From Mariprofundaceae bacterium (GTDB taxonomy: Bacteria > Pseudomonadota > Zetaproteobacteria > Mariprofundales > Mariprofundaceae), in the NCBI GenBank assembly GCA_026994965.1, contig JALWPO010000351.1, positions 1 through 35,834 of the forward strand: a stretch of DNA of 35,834 nt, in the 5' to 3' direction. Shown piece by piece: positions 28,462-35,834 of this stretch. How positions within the stretch are numbered: the stretch's first letter is position 1; each line of letters opens with the position of its first letter. A model generated the notes under the pieces. That model had not been told where the DNA came from. It ran no database searches and saw only the letters and a list, made by a program, of their open reading frames with translations. A program made the translations under genes and the position numbers.

Positions 28462-28899
28462 TCAGATACCCAACTGCTCTAACATATCGGGATCTATGGC
28501 ATCATCTTCAATTTCATGCTGCCACAACTTCTCATCCCATATTTCTACGGTATTGGATGAACCAGCAAACTGCACAGTTTTGGATAACTGAGCATGTTCG
28601 CGTAATGATATAGGCAAAAGAACACGCCCTTGCTTATCTGCCATACATTCAATGGCAGAGCTAACAACGCGACGTTGAATGCGACGCAGGGTCGGGTTGG
28701 ATGAGGGAATCTTTTTCAGTGCTTCTAAAAAAGATTGCCATTCGTGCATGGGATACATGCGCAAACAGGCATCTCGGATATCACGAGTAATCACCATGCG
28801 TTCATCATCATAATCTTTACGCAATGCATCACGGAAGACGGCGGGAATATTCACGCGACCCTTCTCATCCATTGTGTTTGCATAATTGCCAATAAACAT
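28462..28899 (-). CDS. mraZ: Transcriptional regulator MraZ (AbrB/SpoVT fold)
   Basis: MFIGNYANTMDEKGRVNIPAVFRDAL start matches the MraZ family start; two DxKGR-type repeats (MDEKGR, ADKQGR). ORF to 28941 would overlap its own operator boxes. Confidence 0.95.
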   Translation of the reverse strand: MFIGNYANTMDEKGRVNIPAVFRDALRKDYDDERMVITRDIRDACLRMYPMHEWQSFLEALKKIPSSNPTLRRIQRRVVSSAIECMADKQGRVLLPISLREHAQLSKTVQFAGSSNTVEIWDEKLWQHEIEDDAIDPDMLEQLGI

Positions 28900-28913
28900 G
28901 CTTGCTAGCCATC

Positions 28914-28948
28914 TCCCATGCAGGCACTTAGTTACCCACATTTACCCA
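28914..28948 (-). promoter_or_regulatory. MraZ operator boxes (TGGGN repeats)
   Basis: Minus strand TGGGT-AAATG-TGGGT-AACTA-AGTGC-CTGCA-TGGGA: boxes at 28948-28944, 28938-28934 and 28918-28914, with a degenerate register position at 28928-28924; exact 10-nt period. Confidence 0.8.
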
Positions 28949-28958
28949 CTATGGCGAG

Positions 28959-28987
28959 AATATCATGCAATTCATGCATTATGTCAA
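28959..28987 (-). promoter_or_regulatory. Putative sigma70-type promoter of mraZ/dcw operon
   Basis: Minus-strand TTGACA (28987-28982), 17-nt spacer, GATATT (28964-28959); immediately upstream of the TGGGN boxes. Confidence 0.6.
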
Positions 28988-29138
28988 TACATAATTTAAC
29001 ATATTCTCTATATTTTTTAATAACTTACGATAAAATCCTATGGTTTCTAGGTGTTGTAGCATTAAGTGAAGGTTATGCATAGGTATAGCATCTTAACTTA
29101 TTGATATTTAAGTATATAAAGCTATTTTTTGGTAATTG

Positions 29139-29153
29139 TGGGTGAAAGTGGGT
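29139..29153 (+). promoter_or_regulatory. Second MraZ-box-like pair, opposite orientation
   Basis: Plus strand TGGGT-GAAAG-TGGGT, same 10-nt period as the mraZ operator boxes, just after the kdsB stop. Confidence 0.45.
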
Positions 29154-29159
29154 TATATT

Positions 29160-29876
29160 TTAGATGAGTTCTCGTGCACGCTCTAAATCTTCAGGTGTAT
29201 CGATACCTAAACAATGGAAATCACCAGATGTTACGGCAATATTATAGCCATGGTGGAGAACGCGGAGTTGCTCGAGTTGCTCACTTTTGCCTGATGGGCA
29301 ATCTTGAAGCGTGCTATAGTGAAGTAAAAAATCTTTGGTATAGGCATACAGCCCTACATGTTGCAGTGGTGTGCAATTCTCTTCTTTTCGGGGGTAGGGG
29401 ATAGCGGAGCGGCTAAAATACATGGCATTGCCTTGGGCATTGCATACAACTTTTACAACGTTGGGGTCGTGTAAATCTTCATCTCGTAGCAGTGGGTGGG
29501 CGAGTGTTGCCATCTCTAAGTTGGGGTGGTCTTGAAAGGGTTTAACTACAGCTTGAATGGCGAGTGGATTAATCAGAGGCTCATCACCTTGAAGGTTAAT
29601 GACAATATCGCAATTCATATGTTGAACTGCTTCTGCAAGACGTTCGCTGCCACTTTGATGTTCAAGCTTACTCATAAACACATCTGCTCCATAGGTATGC
29701 GCGACATCGGCAATGCGTTCGTTATCGGTAGCTACAAATACATCACCAATATTGGCTTTTTTTGCGCGTTCAATGACATGTGCAAGCATAGGCTTGCCAG
29801 CCAAATCGGCTAAGGGCTTTCCAGGAAACCGTGTGGATGCAAATCGGGCAGGGATACCGATAAGAATATCAGTCAT
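29160..29876 (-). CDS. kdsB: 3-deoxy-manno-octulosonate cytidylyltransferase
   Basis: ILIGIPARFASTRFPGKPLADLAGKPMLAHVIERA, INLQGDEPLI, YFSRSAIPYPR, HVGLYAYTKDFLLHY; start at MTDILIG (ORF extends to 29921). Confidence 0.97.
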   Translation of the reverse strand: MTDILIGIPARFASTRFPGKPLADLAGKPMLAHVIERAKKANIGDVFVATDNERIADVAHTYGADVFMSKLEHQSGSERLAEAVQHMNCDIVINLQGDEPLINPLAIQAVVKPFQDHPNLEMATLAHPLLRDEDLHDPNVVKVVCNAQGNAMYFSRSAIPYPRKEENCTPLQHVGLYAYTKDFLLHYSTLQDCPSGKSEQLEQLRVLHHGYNIAVTSGDFHCLGIDTPEDLERARELI

Positions 29877-29877
29877 A

Positions 29878-30795
29878 TCAATAGGAATCGATTTCTTGCC
29901 AACAAGCTGTGGCAGTACCAACTTTACCTACAACAACGCTGGCGGCACGGTTGGCTGTTTGGGCAGCCTCAAGTGCAGAGTCGCCTCTGGCTAAGCAAGT
30001 GGTGAATACAGCAATCACAGTATCACCTGCACCCGTCACATCAAAAACATCACGAGCGGCGGTAGGGATATGATGACAAGTATGCCCATCAAACAAGCTC
30101 ATACCACGTTCTGAACGGGTAATCAGTATATATTGAAGTTTTAGTTCTTGATGCAGCTTTCTAGCCATGCTTTCAACATGTGTATCTTCGTTGATGCTCT
30201 TCATATTAGCCATGGCTGCAGCCTCTTGCAGGTTGGGTGTAATCACAGTCGCACCTTGGTAGGCATGGGTATGATTAGGTTTAGGGTCAATGGCAATGAT
30301 TTTATCGCCTAAAAGAGGAATGAGTCGTTCAAGAAAAGCTGGTGTTAACACGCCTTTGGCATAATCTGATAAAATAACGGCTTTGGCATCATCAAGCTTG
30401 TTTTTTATTTTCTCCAGCAAATCTGCTTGGATATCTTCTTGTAATGGCTTTATCCATTCATAATCAAAGCGTACCACTTGTTGATGGCGTGCAATGACCC
30501 GGGTTTTGATGGCAGTGGGTCGGCCATTATTTTTGGTTAAAACACCATCGTGCTTTGCATTTAATTCTGCCAAACGTGTGTGAACCCATTGACCAGGTTC
30601 ATCATCACCGACTACGCCATACATGGCGGTGGGTTGTTCAAGGGCATGCAGATTGCGAATCACATTGGCTGAGCCACCAAGTCGGCGTTCAATATTTTCA
30701 ACATGAACCACAGGCACTGGTGCTTCAGGTGATATGCGGGAAACATCACCGAGTACAAATTCATCCACAATAATATCACCGATAACTAAAATCAT
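29878..30795 (-). CDS. hldA: PfkB-family D-glycero-beta-D-manno-heptose-7-phosphate kinase (HldE N-terminal domain type, stand-alone)
   Basis: VIGDIIVDEFVLGDVSRISPEAPVPVVHVENIERRLGGSANVIRNL, VTGAGDTVIAVF; no C-terminal cytidylyltransferase-like domain. Confidence 0.88.
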   Translation of the reverse strand: MILVIGDIIVDEFVLGDVSRISPEAPVPVVHVENIERRLGGSANVIRNLHALEQPTAMYGVVGDDEPGQWVHTRLAELNAKHDGVLTKNNGRPTAIKTRVIARHQQVVRFDYEWIKPLQEDIQADLLEKIKNKLDDAKAVILSDYAKGVLTPAFLERLIPLLGDKIIAIDPKPNHTHAYQGATVITPNLQEAAAMANMKSINEDTHVESMARKLHQELKLQYILITRSERGMSLFDGHTCHHIPTAARDVFDVTGAGDTVIAVFTTCLARGDSALEAAQTANRAASVVVGKVGTATACWQEIDSY

Positions 30796-31733
30796 AATTT
30801 AAACCTTGCTTCCAAGCGTTTCACAAATGATTTAGCTTGTATAAATTCTTTTGCATAGCTAATTAATTTTTTTATACGTCTTAATAAATATTGCGGGCGC
30901 AGATTATAGCTTAATCTGTTGTAACGAAAAATTCGAGAACGAGTGTGTTCAGCCTCTTTGGCATCAAAAGTTATTTGTTCTGGGATAGCTACTTTCTTAA
31001 ATAAAATTTGAATATCAGGGTGGTTTGTATCGGTAAAGGTTTGAACGACATCGAAACCTGTTTTTTTACCCAATGCGATAAGCGTGTTGTATGTGAAGTT
31101 ATAAATATGTGCAAAGTGAAACATGCGTCCAAAGGTGGCAAATGGGGCGCCAATATTAGGGCATTCAATATATAACAGACCATTCTGGCTTAATAACTCG
31201 CGCATTTTGTGAAGTGCGCGTGTGGGGGATGTGAAATGCTCAATCACATGAATAAGTAAGATGACATCATACTCATGTTTGGCTTCAAGGTCATATAAAT
31301 TGATATTTTTCACATTTGCGTGAAGTACATTGCGTGTATAGCTATTAAAATCAGTATTGGGTTCAATGCCAGAAGCCTGAAAATTTGCCGTTTCAAAGGA
31401 TTTGACTGTGCAACCAATGCCTGCGCCGATTTCAAACACATGGGCCTGATTTGGAATATATGCTTGAATTTGTTGGCGTATGCGTTGCCCATTCTTCCAT
31501 GCTCGCATAATACGGCGTGGTGAAGGTTTATTCTCTCCATGATAATCACGGCGATAATCATGCGCATAGTAGGTAGCAATCTCTTCTTCGCTGGGTATGG
31601 GTAGATGCATGACCAAGCCGCAGCCTTGGCATAAACCGGTATTTAACGGTTGATTATGCCTATCTTTTTTAGAGATGATTTCAAACTCTGAACCACCACA
31701 AAGATTACAGATTTGTTGAGATGTTTCCGTCAA
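30792..31733 (-). CDS. Class I SAM-dependent methyltransferase with N-terminal zinc-ribbon-like motif
   Basis: CNLCGG...CQGCGLV cysteine pairs, VFEIGAGIGCTVKSFETANFQASGIEPN (SAM motif I), VILLIHVIEHFTSPTRALHKMRELLSQNGLLYIECPN; ATGA overlap with hldA. Confidence 0.85.
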   Translation of the reverse strand: MTETSQQICNLCGGSEFEIISKKDRHNQPLNTGLCQGCGLVMHLPIPSEEEIATYYAHDYRRDYHGENKPSPRRIMRAWKNGQRIRQQIQAYIPNQAHVFEIGAGIGCTVKSFETANFQASGIEPNTDFNSYTRNVLHANVKNINLYDLEAKHEYDVILLIHVIEHFTSPTRALHKMRELLSQNGLLYIECPNIGAPFATFGRMFHFAHIYNFTYNTLIALGKKTGFDVVQTFTDTNHPDIQILFKKVAIPEQITFDAKEAEHTRSRIFRYNRLSYNLRPQYLLRRIKKLISYAKEFIQAKSFVKRLEARFKL

Positions 31734-31773
31734 AGCATGCCCCTTGATTGAGATATGGCGTAGGATGCCAGCT

Positions 31774-32832
31774 TTATAGCTTGGCTGCGAGTTTTCTGCG
31801 TTTACTCACTTCTGTTTTAAGTTGTCCACAAGCGGCAGAAATATCGCGACCTCGTGATTCACGCACCACAGCAATAAAACCAGCCCGTACCAATTCGGCT
31901 TTGAACAGTTCAACATTTTCGCGTGTTGGGCGCTGGTATATACTTTCAGTAAAAGGGTTGAAAGGTAACAAATTAATGGTGCACCCTGTGCCTTGAAGAA
32001 GCTGGGTAAGGCGTTTGGCATCAGCCAAACTATCATTGATGCCACCAAGCAAAATATATTCGATGAGAATACGTTTACATCCATATTGTTCAATGTATGC
32101 ATGCATGGCTGTTAATAATGTTTCTAACGGATATTTTTGATTGATGGGCATAATACTGTTGCGTATATCGTTGGTAGTAGCGTTAAGAGATATGGCCAAT
32201 GAGCAGGGCAGCTTATCTTCAATCATGCGATATATTGCGGGCACAAGCCCTGCGGTGGATAATGTGACTCTGCGAGGGGAGAATGCCAAGCCTTTAGGAT
32301 CGGTTGCCATACGCACAAACTCAGATACAGCTTCGTAGTTGTGTAAAGGCTCGCCCATGCCCATTAACACCAAATTGCGGACGGGTTTGTTCATACGATG
32401 GCGAGCAGTGAATACTTGAGCCATCATTTCAGCAGTGCTGAGGTTGCGTGTTAATCCTGCTGTGGCGGTCAAACAAAATTTACAACCAATGGCACACCCA
32501 ACCTGTGTAGAAATACACTGGGTAAGTCTACCTTTTGCAGGGATAAGCACACTTTCCACGTCTTTGCCATCAGGCATGCGCAGCAATAGTTTTTGTGTAC
32601 CATCTTCTGCATTTTGCTGAGCTATCATCTCGGGTGTAAAGGTTTGAATATGCTTGTCAAGGTATGTTTTTAATGGTTGGGGAAGCTCTGGCATAGCATG
32701 CCAATCGACAATGCCCTTACGAAACACATAGGCTGTTAGTGTTTCTGCATGAATAGGCTTTACCCCTGCATCGATGCAGAGTTTAATCATGGCTTGATGG
32801 TTTAAGCCTGTAAGATAAAGGGGTTGTTTCAT
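31774..32832 (-). CDS. rlmN: Dual-specificity 23S rRNA (A2503-C2)/tRNA methyltransferase, radical SAM
   Basis: CISTQVGCAIGCKFCLTATAGLTRNLSTAEM (CxxxCxxC), NLVLMGMGEPLHNYEAV, RVTLSTAGLVPAI, CGQL near the C-terminus. Confidence 0.97.
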   Translation of the reverse strand: MKQPLYLTGLNHQAMIKLCIDAGVKPIHAETLTAYVFRKGIVDWHAMPELPQPLKTYLDKHIQTFTPEMIAQQNAEDGTQKLLLRMPDGKDVESVLIPAKGRLTQCISTQVGCAIGCKFCLTATAGLTRNLSTAEMMAQVFTARHRMNKPVRNLVLMGMGEPLHNYEAVSEFVRMATDPKGLAFSPRRVTLSTAGLVPAIYRMIEDKLPCSLAISLNATTNDIRNSIMPINQKYPLETLLTAMHAYIEQYGCKRILIEYILLGGINDSLADAKRLTQLLQGTGCTINLLPFNPFTESIYQRPTRENVELFKAELVRAGFIAVVRESRGRDISAACGQLKTEVSKRRKLAAKL

Positions 32833-32837
32833 AATTT

Positions 32838-32871
32838 AAAAGTCTGAGGCATTGAGATACCTCAGACTTTT
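32838..32871 (-). terminator. Strong hairpin / terminator-like structure between fdxA and rlmN
   Basis: AAAAGTCTGAGG-CATTGAGATA-CCTCAGACTTTT, 12-bp perfect stem including A/T flanks; minus-strand 3' side ends CTTTTAAATT. Confidence 0.75.
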
Positions 32872-32880
32872 TGTGATGGG

Positions 32881-33225
32881 TTATAGGCCGTATTTTGCCT
32901 TGTTTGCAGCCACTTCTTCAGCAGATGGAGGTGTATCTTCTTCCACTTCCGCCAAATCAAATTTATCACGTTCTGTATCGCAAAGTTCATTGAGTGCAAT
33001 ATCAGATTCAAAGACTTCTGGTACATCCTCTTCAGGATAAATGGCTTCCCAAGGGCATTCTGGCTCGCAAACAGCACAATCAATGCACTCTTCTGGAGAG
33101 ATAAGCAGCATATTGGGCGTTTTTTCGCTGATTTCTTTAGGTTGGTAAAAGCAATCCACAGGGCATACCGCAACGCATGCAGTATCCACGCAATCTTTAC
33201 AAAGTTGAGTGACAACAAAAGCCAT
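32881..33225 (-). CDS. fdxA: 7Fe-type ferredoxin (FdxA family)
   Basis: [28 protein letters not shown]...[27 protein letters not shown]. Confidence 0.93.
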   Translation of the reverse strand: MAFVVTQLCKDCVDTACVAVCPVDCFYQPKEISEKTPNMLLISPEECIDCAVCEPECPWEAIYPEEDVPEVFESDIALNELCDTERDKFDLAEVEEDTPPSAEEVAANKAKYGL

Positions 33226-33359
33226 GATGTGTACCTCATTGATTCAAATTTTCGCGAACCATAGACAAGTTGTAAGATAAAATCACCTATTGGCGAGTTA
33301 TGCTATTCATTCGCAGAGCAGCAAGCTAATGCATTGCACGCTGTAAATCCAAAATTGTT

Positions 33360-34979
33360 TTATTCAAGCCACACATGGTAGTGGTGTGTATCGGCTTGAA
33401 TATCAATCAGTGTTTGCGGATTAAGCCCTTCTTTGAGTAAGTGTTCGCGCATAGCAAGCAAATCAATACCACTACCTTCAATATGATGGCGTGCATGCTC
33501 AGGCACAATTCCATATAGCTCCAATGCCTGATTGGCAGGCAATACAATATGCAGAGGCTTCTTGGATTGCCTTTCAATATGAATATATAGCTTTTCAGCA
33601 GAGCCAAAGTATTGAATATCATGTTTGGGTGGGGCAGTTCCTGGTTCCCATTGTAAACATGTATCTAAAGTTTTTTGCTTGATGGCACTGGTAAGCACTT
33701 CCCACCAAGGTAATTGGATGTTTATGCTATCAAGTTGGGCAATCAGCCCTTGAAATACGCGAATAATCAAAAATAAATCAGATGGGCAAGCCGAGCGAAA
33801 CCACCATCGTTCATCGCCTAAAAGCTCAGCCACATCATCGCTCAATTGCCAATTTTGAGTATCAAAGGCTACATCTTGCTTAAAAGGTTCAAAGAGCAAA
33901 TGCATCAATTGGGGTAGGTATGATTGAATGTAGGTGAGCTTATCAGCATCAAAACCAAGCTCAACGAAGGCATCTAGTGCAGAGACTTGGCAAGCACCAC
34001 GACTGGCAAGAATAAGCTTGAGTAATGCCAAACGCCTGCTTTCTGGCAATGAAATCATGCAGCCAAAGTCCAAGAGAGTCGTTGTTGGTTTATTGGGGTG
34101 ATATTGAAATAGCACATTACCCGGGTGCGGGTCGCCATGCACCAGTCCTGCTTCAAACGTGCTTTGAAACATGGTTTGCATCAATGTGCGTGCAACATAT
34201 AAACGTGCTTGTTTAGACCATGTGGCAACTTCAGATAGGCGCACGCCATCCACCCATTCTTGAACCAAAACATTGGAGCGACAAAGCACAGGGAAAACTC
34301 GGGGTACATGCAGACCTTCGATATTCATCGTACTGTAAAACATAAGCTGCTGCTTCATTTCATGTAAATAATCCAATTCGTCATGTAAGGTGTCTTTTAG
34401 GGTTTGTTTATAGCTATCCAAATTAAATTGCCAGCGTTTGATAGGCCCAGCCGATGGCAAGAGTCCTGCGAGCTTCATTTCTGCATCAATAGCGTTTGCA
34501 ATATCGGGGTATTGAATTTTTATTGCGACCTCTTCATGCGCATTCAAGTAAGCATGATGGACTTGCCCCAATGAAGCAGCAGCTTGGCTTTCATCAATAC
34601 TTTTGAGTTTATAGTGAATGGGCGCTTGCCACGCCGCTTCCAGAATTGGACACATATCTATTAAAGGCCAAGGTTCTATGCTTTGGGTCAACTTGCTGTA
34701 CGACGAATCCTCACCCATGCCCGCCATGATTTGCCCAAACTTCATAGGCAGCCCGCGAGAGCCTGCCAATATTTCGGATAGTGCGTGCTGTGCGGCTTGT
34801 TGGGTGGTTGCTTGTTTAGATTTTTTAATGCGCCTAAATGTCCAAGTGATATGGGCAAGGCGCATGCCACGTTTCAAAGTATAGAGCATGAAATAAATCA
34901 TACGTGGCTGCGAGTGTAAATCAACGGAATATTTACTTGGGTTGCCAAAAAGGGTTTGTTTGAAAGGTAGACCAAACAA
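33360..34979 (-). CDS. ABC1/ADCK/UbiB-family atypical kinase
   Basis: GLPMKFGQIMAG (KxGQ motif), AAASLGQVHHAYL (Ala-rich loop), VAIKIQYPDI, GLVHGDPHPGNVLF, TTLLDFGCM. Confidence 0.9.
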   Translation of the reverse strand: MFGLPFKQTLFGNPSKYSVDLHSQPRMIYFMLYTLKRGMRLAHITWTFRRIKKSKQATTQQAAQHALSEILAGSRGLPMKFGQIMAGMGEDSSYSKLTQSIEPWPLIDMCPILEAAWQAPIHYKLKSIDESQAAASLGQVHHAYLNAHEEVAIKIQYPDIANAIDAEMKLAGLLPSAGPIKRWQFNLDSYKQTLKDTLHDELDYLHEMKQQLMFYSTMNIEGLHVPRVFPVLCRSNVLVQEWVDGVRLSEVATWSKQARLYVARTLMQTMFQSTFEAGLVHGDPHPGNVLFQYHPNKPTTTLLDFGCMISLPESRRLALLKLILASRGACQVSALDAFVELGFDADKLTYIQSYLPQLMHLLFEPFKQDVAFDTQNWQLSDDVAELLGDERWWFRSACPSDLFLIIRVFQGLIAQLDSINIQLPWWEVLTSAIKQKTLDTCLQWEPGTAPPKHDIQYFGSAEKLYIHIERQSKKPLHIVLPANQALELYGIVPEHARHHIEGSGIDLLAMREHLLKEGLNPQTLIDIQADTHHYHVWLE

Positions 34980-35037
34980 GGAATAAGTAAACGATTGTTG
35001 GGATGAAAGTATGCGGTGGTCGTGTTAGTGTTTGGGC

Positions 35038-35834
35038 ATGTCATTGGCTTCAACATTTACACCTTTTGTGCATCTGCATAACCACTCTGATTTTTCGCTT
35101 TTATCAGGAATGATGGGCGTTAAAGAGATGTTGCAAACAGCGGTTGAGCTTAAGCAGCCTGCCGTAGCATTAACCGATTATGGCAATCTGTATGGTGCCA
35201 TTGAGTTTTATTCACAAGCCTTAAAATTAGGCATCAAACCTATCTTGGGTTGTGAGCTTTTTGTTTGTGATGATTATACGAAGCGTATATCGGCAGGGCC
35301 TAGAGGTCCGCGTTACCCTCAAATTGTATTGTTGGCTCGCAATAATCAAGGCTGGAAGAATCTATTAAAGTTGGTCTCCATTGGTTATTTGGAAGGCTTT
35401 TACTACAAACCGCGAATTGATAAAAAGTTGTTGCAGAAATATGGACAAGGCTTGATTGCATTATCAGGCGGTTCACAAGGCGAGGTTGAACAGTTATTGC
35501 AAAAAGGTGATGAGCAAGCGGCACGAGCCTTGGCTTTGGAGTACCAGTCTATTTTTAATCAGGAAGGTGGCAATGCGCCTTGTTTCTTTATTGAATTGCA
35601 AAATCATGGTTTATCATCTCAAAATCATTTGAATCATCAATTGATTGCATTGGCGCATGATTTGGATATTCCTTTGGTAGCAAGCAACAACACGCACTTT
35701 ACGCAGAGGCATGATTTTGAAGCCTTTGAAGCGATGTTGGCGTTAAGAGATAACCGTACACTGGATGATATTGAGCACCCGTTTAATCAAGAATGTTATC
35801 TTAAATCATATGAAGAAATGGAAAAGCTGTTTTC
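35038..35834 (+). CDS. dnaE: DNA polymerase III subunit alpha, N-terminal PHP domain (3'-truncated by window end)
   Basis: My translation from ATG 35038: MSLASTFTPFVHLHNHSDFSLLSGMMGVKEMLQTAVELKQPAVALTDYGNLYGAIEFYSQALKLGIKPILGCELFV...; PHP HLHNHS and ALTDxGN motifs. Absent from the ORF track because it is open at the window edge. Confidence 0.93.
   Translation, partial: MSLASTFTPFVHLHNHSDFSLLSGMMGVKEMLQTAVELKQPAVALTDYGNLYGAIEFYSQALKLGIKPILGCELFVCDDYTKRISAGPRGPRYPQIVLLARNNQGWKNLLKLVSIGYLEGFYYKPRIDKKLLQKYGQGLIALSGGSQGEVEQLLQKGDEQAARALALEYQSIFNQEGGNAPCFFIELQNHGLSSQNHLNHQLIALAHDLDIPLVASNNTHFTQRHDFEAFEAMLALRDNRTLDDIEHPFNQECYLKSYEEMEKLF

Noticed and set aside
28900-28941. Long mraZ start at 28941 (MWVTKCLHGRWLAS...)
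   Set aside because: The extension is MraZ operator sequence; family start is MFIGNYANTMDEKGR at 28899.
29878-30795. Bifunctional HldE
   Set aside because: Only the N-terminal PfkB-type kinase is present (305 aa); no adenylyltransferase domain, so called as HldA-type.
1-35834. CRISPR arrays, insertion sequences, integrases, toxin-antitoxin or phage-defence genes
   Set aside because: No regularly spaced repeats seen, and no transposase, integrase, nuclease or toxin signatures among the ORFs; gene order is core and syntenic.

Overview
This 35.8 kb window is a housekeeping chromosomal segment of a Gram-negative bacterium. The gene content and low-to-mid GC would fit a proteobacterium, possibly a zetaproteobacterium-like lineage, but that is inference only. 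On the left, + strand genes follow the order rpsA (5'-truncated) - ihfB - lapA - lapB - pyrF - dgt. Next, on the - strand, is a compact Ser/Thr phosphosignalling operon: a CHASE2-transmembrane Ser/Thr kinase, a PP2C phosphatase and a dual-FHA protein. Then come tRNA-Asn(GTT) with a terminator and a short nagZ. The centre is a complete canonical dcw (division/cell wall) cluster on the - strand: mraZ-rsmH-ftsL-ftsI-murE-murF-mraY-murD-ftsW-murG-murC-murB-ddl-ftsQ-ftsA-ftsZ-lpxC. On the right are kdsB, hldA (rfaE1-type), a SAM methyltransferase, rlmN, fdxA and a UbiB/ABC1-family kinase, all on the - strand. A + strand dnaE start runs off the window end and is not in the supplied ORF list. I saw no CRISPR array, transposase, prophage or defence system, and I do not see convincing evidence of a wholly novel system. 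The most interesting points are: (i) MraZ operator boxes with exact 10-bp periodicity, plus a second, oppositely oriented pair about 190 bp away; (ii) the kinase/PP2C/FHA module, with a shared T-M-I motif in the kinase linker and the FHA linker and a likely TTG start for the kinase; (iii) a hairpin with the ftsZ stop codon in its loop; (iv) a terminator-like hairpin abutting the rlmN start codon; (v) a short NagZ whose 3' end overlaps lpxC antiparallel; (vi) a PASTA domain on FtsI.
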